A stretch of 30,401 nt of DNA from an uncultured Clostridia bacterium (GCA_937906945.1 CALCUE010000019.1:1-30401), one strand, 5' to 3'. Positions 21,461 through 29,996 are shown, counted from the first letter of the stretch. The notes: generated by a model not told the origin, from the sequence alone. Made by a program: numbers and translations.

Positions 21461-22167
21461 AATTTTCCCTCTTTCTGAAGTTTTTCCCGCTCCGCCTGGG
21501 CAAGCCGCAGATAATTCGGCACAAGTTCCCCGGCAAAAACGGCCTTCCCGTTTTCATAAAGTCTTTCTGCCACGAAGCAGGTCCCGAAAGCGTGTCCGTA
21601 AAGGAGCGGCGCCGGTGCCGCCGAAACTTTGTCTTCGCCGAATTTTTTAAGGCAAAGAGCGGTTCCGTCGCCGACCAACCGGACTTTTTCGCCGGTCTTT
21701 GCTTCGATTTTTTCTATATCCGTTAAAAGCTCGTCGGTGGAGATGGCTCTGTCCGGTGATGTTCTGCGAACGGTTTGTCCGTCGCTTTCAAAAAAGGCGG
21801 TATAGACCTGGTTGCAGCGAGCGTCCATCACGGCACAGATGGTGCCTTGGAAGCCGGCCAGGTTTTCCGCCAACGCTTCCAGTGTCGAAACACCGGCGCA
21901 GGGTTTTTGAAGGCTCATGGCCAGCGCCTTCACCGCCGCGATCCCGATGCGAAGTCCGGTAAAGGAACCGGGTCCCACGTTGACCGCGAAAAGGTCGATA
22001 TCCGCCGGCGTCAGTCTGGCGGCGTCCAACACGGCTTTCGCCATGGGAAGCACCGTTTCGCTGTGGGTGAACCCGCTGTCCAGATAGAACTCCGAAACCA
22101 GCTTTCCGTCTTCCGTCAAGGCGACGGAAGCGGTCTTCGCCGCCGTATCAAAGCCCAGGATCTTCAA
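21457..22167 (-). CDS. tsaB: tRNA t6A biosynthesis protein TsaB
   Basis: TsaB is the non-catalytic partner of TsaD in making N6-threonylcarbamoyladenosine at tRNA position 37. The 236-residue actin-like fold shows ILGFDTAAKTASVAL at the start, FTHSETVLPM and the family signature VNVGPGSFTGLRIGIAAVKA, then PCAGVSTLEALA. It overlaps tsaE upstream and rpiB downstream by 4 bp each. TsaD, the catalytic subunit, and RimI, often next to TsaB, are not in this window. Confidence 0.95.
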   Translation of the reverse strand: MKILGFDTAAKTASVALTEDGKLVSEFYLDSGFTHSETVLPMAKAVLDAARLTPADIDLFAVNVGPGSFTGLRIGIAAVKALAMSLQKPCAGVSTLEALAENLAGFQGTICAVMDARCNQVYTAFFESDGQTVRRTSPDRAISTDELLTDIEKIEAKTGEKVRLVGDGTALCLKKFGEDKVSAAPAPLLYGHAFGTCFVAERLYENGKAVFAGELVPNYLRLAQAEREKLQKEGKL

Positions 22168-22589
22168 GCGTTTTCGCCCCTTTCCACGGTGATTTTCCGC
22201 TCGGTGTCGCCGAGCCTTTCAATGGAGACCTCGATCAGGTTTTCCGGAAGGAAGTCCCGCACGTTTTCGCTCCATTCGATGAGCAGAATCGCCCCGGTGT
22301 CGAGGTAATCGAAAAATCCGGTGGAATAAAGGTCATCAAAAGTATGGATGCGGTACATATCGAAATGGTAAATCGGATATTTAGCCCGGTAACTGTGCAC
22401 CAGAGCGAAAGTCGGACTGGAAACGTCGTCCCGGCAGTCCAGCGCCTCGCAAAGATAACGGGTAAAGGTGGTTTTCCCGGCACCCAGACCGCCGCGATAG
22501 GCGACAACGTCGCCCGGTTTCAGCGTTTGGGCGAACTCTTTGGCAAGCGCCGCCGTTTCCTGTTCCGATTTCGTAATATAGTCGGTCAA
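22164..22589 (-). CDS. tsaE: tRNA t6A biosynthesis ATPase TsaE
   Basis: TsaE is the P-loop ATPase that resets the TsaBD complex during t6A synthesis. The 141-residue protein has Walker A GGLGAGKTTFTR near residue 33, SSPTFALVHSY and the Walker B-like LLIEWSENV. The start is TTG at 22589 with GAGGAG seven bases upstream. It is the first gene of the tsaE-tsaB-rpiB-upp-ruvX operon. Confidence 0.94.
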   Translation of the reverse strand: MTDYITKSEQETAALAKEFAQTLKPGDVVAYRGGLGAGKTTFTRYLCEALDCRDDVSSPTFALVHSYRAKYPIYHFDMYRIHTFDDLYSTGFFDYLDTGAILLIEWSENVRDFLPENLIEVSIERLGDTERKITVERGENA

Positions 22590-22623
22590 GAGTGTTCTCC
22601 TCTTTCTTGTTTTCTAACTTTAT

Positions 22624-22652
22624 ATCATACTATATTTTTCCACTGGGCGCAA
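22624..22652 (-). promoter_or_regulatory. Promoter of the tsaE operon
   Basis: On the minus strand TTGCGC (22647-22652), 17 bp, TATGAT (22624-22629), about 35 bp before the tsaE start. It is divergent from the promoter at 22699. Confidence 0.7.
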
Positions 22653-22698
22653 CAGAAAACCTTAAAAAAACCGAAAATAAAAATTCATGGTTCCTTCA

Positions 22699-22727
22699 TT
22701 TACAAAAAGCGGGTTTAATAGTATAAT
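22699..22727 (+). promoter_or_regulatory. Promoter of the SEDS gene
   Basis: TTTACA (22699-22704), 17 bp, TATAAT (22722-22727), 33 bp before the TTG start. Confidence 0.8.
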
Positions 22728-22760
22728 AAAAGATACTTTCACCGGAAAGGAGGGCTCCGC

Positions 22761-23906
22761 TTGAAAAAAGTCAAAGAATGGTTGCGTTATTATTTCAAAA
22801 ACGTGGATAAATGGTTCCTGTTTTTCTGTCTGGCCGCTTCCACTCTCGGCGTTCTGGTCCAATATACATTGGTCCAATCCAACCAGGCCTCTCTCCTTGC
22901 CATTTCCGACCGTGTATGGCTCGTTCAGATTTTAGCTACCGGCGCCGGCCTTTTCGCCGCGGTGATCCTTTCCAATATCGACTATCACGTCATGGCGAGG
23001 CTTTGGAAGCTCTATATGCCCGCTTCGGTCTTCCTTGTCCTTTTAACTTTCTTTGTCGGTATGCAAAGAGACGAAAGCATCGACGATAAAGCGTGGCTTC
23101 CGCTTCCGTTCGGTATGACCTTTCAGCCGTCGGAACTTCTCAAGATCTGCTTCATTTTAAGTTTCGCCTATCACCTTTCCAAGGTGAAAAACGAACTCAA
23201 CCGCCCGCTCAACGTGCTTTTGCTCTGTTTACACGGTGGTTTCCCGATCCTTCTGGTCCATTTTCAGGGCGACGACGGCACCGCGCTGGTTTTCGTCGGT
23301 ATTTTCATCGTCATGCTCTTCGCCGCCGGTCTCAGCTGGAAATATATTCTGATCGGACTTGCCGCCGTAGCGGCCGCCGCTCCGATCGCCTGGCAATATC
23401 TGCTCTCCGACGACCAGCGGAAACGTATTCTTTCCGTCTATCTGGCGGAATACGCCGACCCGCTCAACGCCGACTATCAGCAGCGCCTCGGACGGATCTC
23501 CATCGGCCTTGGCCAGACCTTCGGCAAAGGACTTTTCCAGGAAGACTACTGGTACGTCCCCGAAATGCAGAATGACTTTGTCTTTTCCTTCCTCGGACAG
23601 GCGCTCGGCTTCATCGGTACCATGGCCGTTGTCCTTCTTTTAAGCGGCATCTGTTTTAGGGCCATCACCAACGCCCGGACCGCGCCGGATCCCCTTGGCG
23701 CTTATATCTGTTATGGTTTCTTCGGGATGTTCTTCACCCAATGTCTCATCAATATCGGTATGTGCATCAGCGTTCTTCCCGTCATCGGGATCACGCTTCC
23801 GTTTTTAAGCTCCGGCGGTACTTCCATCGCCATCACCTATCTCGGTGTCGGTCTGGTTTTAAGCGTGGCGCTCCACCGCCAGTCCAACCTGCTCTTTACA
23901 AAATAA
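22761..23906 (+). CDS. FtsW/RodA/SpoVE (SEDS) family peptidoglycan glycosyltransferase
   Basis: SEDS proteins polymerise lipid II into glycan strands together with a class B PBP. The 381-residue protein has roughly ten membrane segments. Family landmarks are FGMTFQPSELLKI, HFQGDDGTALVF, ADPLNADYQQRLGRISIG, FGKGLF, a PEMQNDFVFSFLG segment with the conserved Asp that corresponds to the catalytic position, and VLPVIGITLPFLSSGGTS near the C-terminus. The usual glutamate after FSFLG is glutamine, and SxGG is present as SSGG. The start is TTG at 22761, with AAAGGAGGG ten bases upstream. FtsW and RodA cannot be separated with confidence; the length and the ADPL..Y motif lean to RodA. A ROK kinase follows in the same direction. 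Confidence 0.9.
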   Translation: MKKVKEWLRYYFKNVDKWFLFFCLAASTLGVLVQYTLVQSNQASLLAISDRVWLVQILATGAGLFAAVILSNIDYHVMARLWKLYMPASVFLVLLTFFVGMQRDESIDDKAWLPLPFGMTFQPSELLKICFILSFAYHLSKVKNELNRPLNVLLLCLHGGFPILLVHFQGDDGTALVFVGIFIVMLFAAGLSWKYILIGLAAVAAAAPIAWQYLLSDDQRKRILSVYLAEYADPLNADYQQRLGRISIGLGQTFGKGLFQEDYWYVPEMQNDFVFSFLGQALGFIGTMAVVLLLSGICFRAITNARTAPDPLGAYICYGFFGMFFTQCLINIGMCISVLPVIGITLPFLSSGGTSIAITYLGVGLVLSVALHRQSNLLFTK

Positions 23907-23934
23907 ACTTCTGTCTCAGAAAGGAAGTCCGCTT

Positions 23935-24885
23935 ATGACCTGTTCCGTAGCTGTGGACCTCGGCGGCACCAACATCGCTCTCGGGATCGTCAGCGAAAAC
24001 GCCGAACTCCTTTATAAAACCAGCGTTCCCGTCGCCGACGGCGAAAACGTCGAGGCGCTTCTCCACCAGATCGCCGAAGAAGTGAACCATACCATCGCCG
24101 ATTCCGGCGTGGAACCGTCCTCCGTTTCTTTTGTGGGGATCGGCGTCCCCGGCATCTGTCAAAGCGAAAAAGGGCCGGTCATCTTCGCGCCCAACATCCA
24201 TTGGAAGGCTGTCGATCTCGTCGGGATTTTGGAAAAGGAACTGGGCCTTCCGGTCCTCGTCGGCAACGACGCCGACTGCGCTCTTTTAGGCGAATACCGT
24301 GCCGGTACCGCCAAAGACTATGATCGGGTCCTGATGCTCACCCTCGGCACCGGTGTCGGCGGAAGCTTTCTTTCCGGCGGGAAATTCTCGCCCGGTTTCG
24401 GACCCCACGGCGGTGAGTTCGGTCACGTTCCTCTGGTCCATAACGGCGTTCTCTGCGGCTGTGGAAAGCGGGGCTGTCTCGAAGCCTATTGTTCCGCTGT
24501 CGCCTTAAAGCGGGAGACCCGGGAAGCCGCCGCTCTTCATCCCGAATCCCTTCTCTGGACTCTCTGCGACGGCGACCTTCAGAAAATCGGCGGACGAATG
24601 CCTTTCGACGCCGCTTCCCAGGGCGACGAAACCGCCAAAACCGTTGTCGATCAATATATCCGTTATCTAGCGGACGGCATTTCCGGCCTTGTGAACCTCT
24701 TCCGTCCCGACGTCGTTCTTCTCGGTGGAGGCGTCAGCAACCAGGGCGCCGATCTTTTCGACCCGCTGGACGCCGAAGTACAGAAGCTCTGCTATGCCTC
24801 CTTCGCCGTCGAGCCGCCTCATGTCCTTCGCGCCGCTCTCGGCAACAAAGCCGGGATTCTCGGCGCCGGACTTCTCGGATTTTAA
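23935..24885 (+). CDS. ROK family sugar kinase, probably glucokinase
   Basis: Phosphorylates a hexose with ATP. The 316-residue protein begins with the phosphate-binding VAVDLGGTNIALGIV. The sugar-binding and catalytic stretch LVGNDADCALLGEYRAG comes next, then LGTGVGGSFLSGGK. The ROK zinc site is GGEFGHVPL followed by CGCGKRGCLEAYCS (His and three Cys). Glucose specificity is inferred: the ExGH and EYRAG elements fit glucokinase, but ManNAc or allose kinases are related. AAAGGAAG precedes the ATG. It lies 28 bp after the SEDS gene and shares its promoter and terminator. Confidence 0.88.
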   Translation: MTCSVAVDLGGTNIALGIVSENAELLYKTSVPVADGENVEALLHQIAEEVNHTIADSGVEPSSVSFVGIGVPGICQSEKGPVIFAPNIHWKAVDLVGILEKELGLPVLVGNDADCALLGEYRAGTAKDYDRVLMLTLGTGVGGSFLSGGKFSPGFGPHGGEFGHVPLVHNGVLCGCGKRGCLEAYCSAVALKRETREAAALHPESLLWTLCDGDLQKIGGRMPFDAASQGDETAKTVVDQYIRYLADGISGLVNLFRPDVVLLGGGVSNQGADLFDPLDAEVQKLCYASFAVEPPHVLRAALGNKAGILGAGLLGF

Positions 24886-24886
24886 C

Positions 24887-24913
24887 AAAAAGCCTCCTTA
24901 CGGGAGGCTTTTT
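24887..24913 (+). terminator. Terminator of the SEDS-ROK operon
   Basis: AAAAAGCCTCC and GGAGGCTTTTT pair over 11 bp, directly after the kinase stop. Confidence 0.93.
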
Positions 24914-24922
24914 CCTTTACGC

Positions 24923-24958
24923 AAAAAAAGAACACCGGCGAACCGGTGTTCTTTTTTT
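24923..24958 (-). terminator. Terminator of the 60-residue gene
   Basis: A 16-bp perfect stem (AAAAAAAGAACACCGG, loop CGAA) with long A and T tracts; it reads in both directions and touches the stop codon of the minus-strand gene. Confidence 0.93.
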
Positions 24959-25140
24959 CAGCGGATAATGCCGCCCTCTTTCATAATGTTGCGCATGGTC
25001 TCGATCGCGGTGTTGGCCGCCTCGATGAATTTATCACCGGTCTCATCGCCGGGGTTGATCCGACGGATCTGAGATTCGATATAGTCAACGGTTTTGATCA
25101 TGGCGGTAGAGTTTTCGATTTGATCTTCAATTCTGAGCAT
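24958..25140 (-). CDS. Small hypothetical protein, 60 residues
   Basis: I do not recognise the protein. From the ATG at 25140 it reads MLRIEDQIENSTAMIKTVDY, then IESQIRRINPGDETGDKFIE and ends with ETMRNIMKEGGIIR. It is probably two amphipathic helices broken by the NPGDETGD turn, with no signal or membrane segment. Start choice: GGGAGG lies eight bases before this ATG; an ATG six bases further upstream is too close to that site. An extended -10 promoter lies 34 bp upstream and a strong terminator directly downstream, so it is a complete single-gene unit. Composition resembles neighbouring genes. Confidence 0.8.
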   Translation of the reverse strand: MLRIEDQIENSTAMIKTVDYIESQIRRINPGDETGDKFIEAANTAIETMRNIMKEGGIIR

Positions 25141-25173
25141 AGCCATAGCCTCCCAATTTATTTTGATGAATGT

Positions 25174-25182
25174 ATTATAGCA
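25174..25182 (-). promoter_or_regulatory. Extended -10 promoter of the small gene
   Basis: TGC-TATAAT on the minus strand (-10 at 25174-25179, TGn at 25180-25182). No good -35 box is present at the expected distance; extended -10 promoters often lack one. Confidence 0.6.
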
Positions 25183-25237
25183 CGGCTTTCTCAAAAAGAA
25201 AAGACATAAAACATAGAATTTTGAGAAATATTTTTGT

Positions 25238-28200
25238 TTATTCTACCGATTTGAGCGATTCCACCATGCTGACTTTCCGCAATTTGAAATACATGATCCC
25301 ATTGACGGCCAAAGCGAAGACCACCGTCAGAATAAAGGCCGCGACAAAGCACCACCATGGAATATCCCGTCCGAACATGACGACGTCGGTCTGCGCCACC
25401 TGAATGACAAATTTGTGGAGCCATACCCCGAGGAACAGTCCCACTCCGTCGCCCATCAGCGTCAATAGGATATTCTCCCGGAAAACGTAGGAGGAGACCT
25501 CGCCGTCATAAAAGCCCAACACCTTGATGGTAGCGATCTCCCGAAGCCGCTCGGTGATGTTGATGTTGGTCAGATTATAAAGAACAATGAACGCCAGCAT
25601 CGCCGCCGAGGCGATGATCAGATAGACCACGTAGTTGAGGTTTTTGACGGTGTCACCGAAGCTCTCTTTGGTGTCACGCACAAAGGAAAGCGCCAACACC
25701 CCGTCATAGATCATCAGCTTCTGCGAAAGTTCCTCCTGCGCTGTTTCCCCGTTGTCGGCCATCCGGGTAAAGGCGACGTTATAATCGGTCGTTTCCCCGG
25801 TCAGCCGTTCGTACTGCGTCTCCGTCATATAGACAAAGTGAAGGGTATAGTTTTCCGCGATGGCGGCGATCGGGACCCGAAGTTCCACCCCGGAACAGAG
25901 GAAATCGATCTCGTCGCCGACGGAAAGGCCGGAAAGCTCCGAAAAGCGCTGTGTGATGATGACGCCGTCCTCCGGAATGGAAAGGGTCTTTCCGCTCTCA
26001 TAATCTTTGAAATGGATCATTTCCTCCAACGCGGCAGGGTCGTCGGTGACGACCAGTGACGTGTCGCCGATCCCTTTATAATCGATCGCTTTCATATAAA
26101 GCGGCAGATTATGAAGAGAAATCTCGTTTTTGTCCAGTTCCTCAAAAACAGCGTCCCGCTCCGACGGATCCGCGTCGGAATCCAGCGCCGTGATCAGATC
26201 GTAGTGGAAAATATCGTCATACTGCTTTTCCAGAATGATCGAAATGGACGAATAGACCCCAAAACCGGTCAGCGTCAGCGCCGTACACCCGGCGATGCCG
26301 AGGATCGTCATAAAGATCCGTTTTTTATAGCGGAACAGGTTCCGCACCGTCACCTTTTTGGTAAAGCTGAGTCGTTTCCAGATAAATGGAACGTATTCCA
26401 GGAACACCCGTTTTCCGGCTTTCGGCGCTTTGGGGCGCATCAGTTCCGCCGGAACCGCCCGAAGCTCCGAAAGGCACGCCATCAAAACCGCCGCCGTCGT
26501 GCAGGCGACGCAGGCGAGCGTGATAAGAAGCCACATCCCGGGCTGCGGTACCAGTTCCAAGGACGGTGTCTTATACATCATCTCATAGGCGCTGTAAATG
26601 ACCAGGGGGAACGCCACCGAACCGATAGCGATGCCGAAAACGGCGCCGCTGATACTGGCCAGCGAGGAATAGACCAGAAATTTCGCCGCGATGGAACCGG
26701 GACGATAGCCCAGCGCTTTCAGCGTGCCGATCCTCGTGCGTTCCTCCTCGACCATCCGGGTCATGGTGGTCAGGCAGACAAGAAGCGCCACCAAAAGGAA
26801 GAAGATCGGGAACACCTTGCAGACCGCCTCAATGCGGTTGGCGTCACTTTTATAGGTGCTGAAACCGGGGTTGTCCTGTCGGGTAAACACGTACCACACC
26901 GGTTCTTTCAGATCCCTCAGTTCCTTTTCCGCGTCGGCGATCTCCTTCTTTCCGTCGGCGATCTCCTTTTCCGCCTTGGCTTTTTCAGTTTTATAATCGG
27001 CCATGCCGTCGTTATATTCGTTCCAGCCGTCGGCCAGTTCGTCTTCGGCGTCCAACAGCTCCTGCCGACCCTTGACGATCTCTTTCCAGGCGTCGTCCAG
27101 CTCCTTCTGACCGGTCTTTCGGCCTTCTTCCAGTTCTTTTTCCGCTATGCGGAGCTCTTTTCGGGCCTGCTCCAGTTCTTTTTCGGCGTTCGCCAACTGT
27201 TCCCTTGCCGAAATCGTCGCTTCGATCGCGTACGGGATCGTCGGAAGTTCCTCCGGCGAAACACCGAGCATCTGCGCCGTCATCTTCCATTCCATGGAAT
27301 CCGGACCTTTCGCTAACACAAATTGGATCTGTCCCGAAAGGTTTTGCAATTCCTCATCGCTGTAGCCGGAAAGCGGATTTTCGTTCTCGAACCGCTCTTT
27401 GTTTTCTTTTAACTGTTTTTGGCCGTCCTCATACTGTTCCCAACCGTCGGCAATGGCTTTTTCCCCGTCGGCGATTTCCTTTTCAAAGTCCGCCTTGCCT
27501 TCCAGATAATCGTTATATCCTTTATAATAATCCCGCCAGCCGGTCTTGAGTTCTTTTTCACCGTCTTCGAGCTTCTTTTTGGCGTCCGCCAGTTCTTTTT
27601 CGGCGTCACCGAGCTTTTCCTCGGCCTCAGCTTCACCGTCCGCCAGTTCTTTCCGGGCTTTTTCCAGTTCCTCCTCGGCGTCAAAACGGATCTCCGCCAG
27701 GCGCTCCTTCTCCCGAAGGTCAGCCACTGCCTCCAGTCTGTCGGTATTTTCCTTCATAGCGGTTTCGTACTCGTCCGAAAAAGCGCCGAGTCCCCGAGTA
27801 TTGTCAAAAGTCACATAGACTTCGGTATAAACTTCGTATTTAAAATTCTCCTCCGGCACCATAAAATAAAGGTCGATGGTGCCGTTTCCGATGGTGGTGT
27901 TGCCCCGGTCATAGCTGATATACTGCGGGCTCATGACGATCCCGACCACGTTCCAGCTGTTTCGCTCCAACGTATCGCCGATGGGGTCGTCGGCGTCCGT
28001 CGTATAGGCCGTGATCGTATCGCCGATCTCGAACGCCGCCGGGAAGGTCGGGTTCCTCTCGATGACGCACTCGTCGGGCGCTTCGGGAAGCCGTCCCTCG
28101 ATGACAATGACCCGGTTCATCTCCTTCGGCACCGTCATCACCTTGGCGATGAGGTTGCCGCCGGTATTGTTCTGCAAAAAAACGTCCTTGGAATAGGTGG

Positions 28201-28459
28201 GATAGATCCCCCGCACGCCTTCGGTCTCCTCAATGGCGGCAAGGTCCTTTTCCTCGAACCCGAAGGTGGACAAAAGCCGCGCGTCCATCAATTCCTGTTC
28301 CGAAAAATAGCGTTCCTGCGTCGCGAGCATATCCGGGCAGGTCGCTTTCAGCCCGGCGAAAAAGCCCGCTCCCAACGCGATGATCGCGAAAATGGAGAAA
28401 AAGCGGCTCCGGGACCTTCCGATCTCACGGAAAATATCTTTCCAAAGCGCCGTTTTCAT
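25238..28459 (-). CDS. FtsX-family ABC transporter permease with long coiled-coil insert
   Basis: A 1073-residue membrane protein, partner of the ATPase upstream. Layout: one N-terminal membrane helix (about 19-39); a MacB-like extracytoplasmic domain; a Glu/Lys/Ala-rich coiled coil in two arms (about 229-355 and 417-518) with repeated ADGEKE/IADGKKEIADAEKEL units; three membrane helices (about 547-567, 595-625, 641-663); a fourth helix near 715-735; a second extracytoplasmic domain; and three membrane helices at the C-terminus. This duplicated FtsX layout with coiled coil occurs in Firmicutes export or mechanotransmission systems. The ATG at 28459 has AAAGGGGG eight bases upstream. It lies 37 bp after the ATPase. 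Substrate unknown; the coil may reach a partner outside the membrane. Confidence 0.92.
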   Translation of the reverse strand: MKTALWKDIFREIGRSRSRFFSIFAIIALGAGFFAGLKATCPDMLATQERYFSEQELMDARLLSTFGFEEKDLAAIEETEGVRGIYPTYSKDVFLQNNTGGNLIAKVMTVPKEMNRVIVIEGRLPEAPDECVIERNPTFPAAFEIGDTITAYTTDADDPIGDTLERNSWNVVGIVMSPQYISYDRGNTTIGNGTIDLYFMVPEENFKYEVYTEVYVTFDNTRGLGAFSDEYETAMKENTDRLEAVADLREKERLAEIRFDAEEELEKARKELADGEAEAEEKLGDAEKELADAKKKLEDGEKELKTGWRDYYKGYNDYLEGKADFEKEIADGEKAIADGWEQYEDGQKQLKENKERFENENPLSGYSDEELQNLSGQIQFVLAKGPDSMEWKMTAQMLGVSPEELPTIPYAIEATISAREQLANAEKELEQARKELRIAEKELEEGRKTGQKELDDAWKEIVKGRQELLDAEDELADGWNEYNDGMADYKTEKAKAEKEIADGKKEIADAEKELRDLKEPVWYVFTRQDNPGFSTYKSDANRIEAVCKVFPIFFLLVALLVCLTTMTRMVEEERTRIGTLKALGYRPGSIAAKFLVYSSLASISGAVFGIAIGSVAFPLVIYSAYEMMYKTPSLELVPQPGMWLLITLACVACTTAAVLMACLSELRAVPAELMRPKAPKAGKRVFLEYVPFIWKRLSFTKKVTVRNLFRYKKRIFMTILGIAGCTALTLTGFGVYSSISIILEKQYDDIFHYDLITALDSDADPSERDAVFEELDKNEISLHNLPLYMKAIDYKGIGDTSLVVTDDPAALEEMIHFKDYESGKTLSIPEDGVIITQRFSELSGLSVGDEIDFLCSGVELRVPIAAIAENYTLHFVYMTETQYERLTGETTDYNVAFTRMADNGETAQEELSQKLMIYDGVLALSFVRDTKESFGDTVKNLNYVVYLIIASAAMLAFIVLYNLTNINITERLREIATIKVLGFYDGEVSSYVFRENILLTLMGDGVGLFLGVWLHKFVIQVAQTDVVMFGRDIPWWCFVAAFILTVVFALAVNGIMYFKLRKVSMVESLKSVE

Positions 28460-28496
28460 CCCAAAGCCCCCTTTCCCTGAAAATAGTCGGTCGGTT

Positions 28497-29201
28497 TTAC
28501 CATTCGATCTCGCTGATCGGCGTCGGGTGCTCGTTGATCTCGATGCCGGTCACTTTACTGCTGTTAATGTGGATGACTTTGTCCGCCATCGGCGTCAGCG
28601 CCAGATTGTGCGTGATGACGATGACCGTCATGCCGTTTTTGCGGCAGCAGTCCTGCAAAAGCTGTAAGATCTGTTTGCCGGTGACGTAGTCCAAAGCGCC
28701 CGTCGGCTCGTCGCAAAGCAAAAGCTTCGGGTTTTTCGCCAAAGCGCGGGCAATGGCGACCCGCTGCTGTTCCCCGCCGGAAAGCTGAGCCGGAAAGTTG
28801 TTGGACCTCTCCTTAAGACCCACCTGTTCCAGAACGCTTTCCGGATCCAGCGGGTCTTTCCCGATCTGGGAAGCCAGTTCCACGTTCTCTTTGGCCGTCA
28901 GGTTTTGGATAAGGTTATAAAACTGGAACACAAAGCCGATGTCATAGCGCCGGTAGGCGATCAGCTCTTTGTTTTTGTAATTGGCCACGTTGCTGCCGTC
29001 CACCCAAATTTCGCCCTCGTCGCAGGTGTCCATACCCCCAAGAATATTGAGGATGGTGGTTTTTCCGGCGCCGGAAGGCCCGACGATGACCACGAACTCC
29101 CCGTTTTCGATATCGAAACTGACGTGGTCGGAGGCCGTGATGGTCACTTCACCCATGGTGTACCGCTTGCAAACGTCTTTCAAACTGACAAAACTTCCCA
29201 A
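28497..29201 (-). CDS. ABC transporter ATP-binding protein (MacB/LolD type)
   Basis: A 234-residue ATPase that pairs with FtsX-type permeases. Walker A VGPSGAGKTTILN, Q-loop FVFQFYNLIQNLTAKENV, signature LSGGEQQRVAIARALA, Walker B LLLCDEPTGALD and the H-loop VIVITHNLALT are all intact. Start: TTG at 29201 with GGAGG seven bases upstream. It is followed by the permease at 37 bp, forming a two-gene operon of the mechanotransmission (MacB-like) kind. No clear promoter was found; TTTCAC-18-TATTCA about 60-80 bp upstream is only weak. Confidence 0.94.
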   Translation of the reverse strand: MGSFVSLKDVCKRYTMGEVTITASDHVSFDIENGEFVVIVGPSGAGKTTILNILGGMDTCDEGEIWVDGSNVANYKNKELIAYRRYDIGFVFQFYNLIQNLTAKENVELASQIGKDPLDPESVLEQVGLKERSNNFPAQLSGGEQQRVAIARALAKNPKLLLCDEPTGALDYVTGKQILQLLQDCCRKNGMTVIVITHNLALTPMADKVIHINSSKVTGIEINEHPTPISEIEW

Positions 29202-29220
29202 AATGATTCCTCCGCAAACC

Positions 29221-29249
29221 TTGTTTTATGTCAAAAATTGTGATATACT
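29221..29249 (+). promoter_or_regulatory. Extended -10 promoter directed towards pssA
   Basis: TTGTTT (29221-29226), 17 bp ending in TGA, TATACT (29244-29249). It would give a leader of about 105 nt before pssA. It starts only 20 bp from the divergent ATPase gene. Confidence 0.65.
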
Positions 29250-29359
29250 GAATAAAATTTCTATTTTTTCCGGTGAAATCGACCTTTTTTCCGTGATTTT
29301 CTATAGTATTTTATTATATCATAAACATAAGAAGAAATCTACATCCCGGGAGGATTTTT

Positions 29360-29983
29360 ATGAAACTGATCGGATTTTATAATTATACCGTCGTCCTCAC
29401 CTATGCCGGCGCCGCCGCCGCTGTCTGCGGCATTTTCTTCTCCGCTTCCGGCTATCCTTTCTGGGGTGTCCTCTGCCTGATGCTGGCCGGTCTCACCGAT
29501 ATGTTCGACGGCAAAATCGCCTCGACCATGAAGCGGAACGAAGCGGAAAAAATGTTCGGCATCGAGATCGACTCCCTCTGTGACCTCATAAGCTTCGGCG
29601 TTCTTCCTTTAGCCATTGGTTACGGGCTCGGCCTTTCCGGCGGTTTCTTCTATCTTTCCGCCGTTCTGTATCTCCTCTGCGCCATCATCCGTCTCGGCTA
29701 CTTCAACGTGGATGAAATTCAGCGCCAGCAGAAAGAAAGCGGACGCCGCAAGATCTATTACGGACTTCCCGTCACCGCCGCCGCGTTGATTTTTCCGCTG
29801 ATCTTCGGCCTCAAATCCCTGCTCGGCGCGGCCATGCCGGTCGTCTATCAGATCTTTCTTTTCCTCGTCGCTTTCTGCTTCGTGCTTCGTTTCCAGATCC
29901 CGAAGCCGGATAAACGGGGTCTTCCCGTCTTTTTCATCCTCGGCATCGCCATCGTCGCTTTGGTGATCGCCGGCGGCACCTGA
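29360..29983 (+). CDS. pssA: CDP-alcohol phosphatidyltransferase, probably phosphatidylserine synthase
   Basis: Transfers a phosphatidyl group from CDP-diacylglycerol to an alcohol, probably serine. The 207-residue membrane protein contains the catalytic motif as DMFDGKIAS followed by GIEIDSLCD, so all four Asp and both Gly are present. The usual Arg after Ala is Ser. The DSLCDLISFGVLPLAIGY stretch is typical of the PssA group rather than PgsA. About six membrane helices follow. GGGAGG lies eight bases before the ATG. A terminator follows the stop by 14 bp. Alternative: another CDP-alcohol transferase. Confidence 0.82.
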   Translation: MKLIGFYNYTVVLTYAGAAAAVCGIFFSASGYPFWGVLCLMLAGLTDMFDGKIASTMKRNEAEKMFGIEIDSLCDLISFGVLPLAIGYGLGLSGGFFYLSAVLYLLCAIIRLGYFNVDEIQRQQKESGRRKIYYGLPVTAAALIFPLIFGLKSLLGAAMPVVYQIFLFLVAFCFVLRFQIPKPDKRGLPVFFILGIAIVALVIAGGT

Positions 29984-29996
29984 TTTCGTTCTTTCC

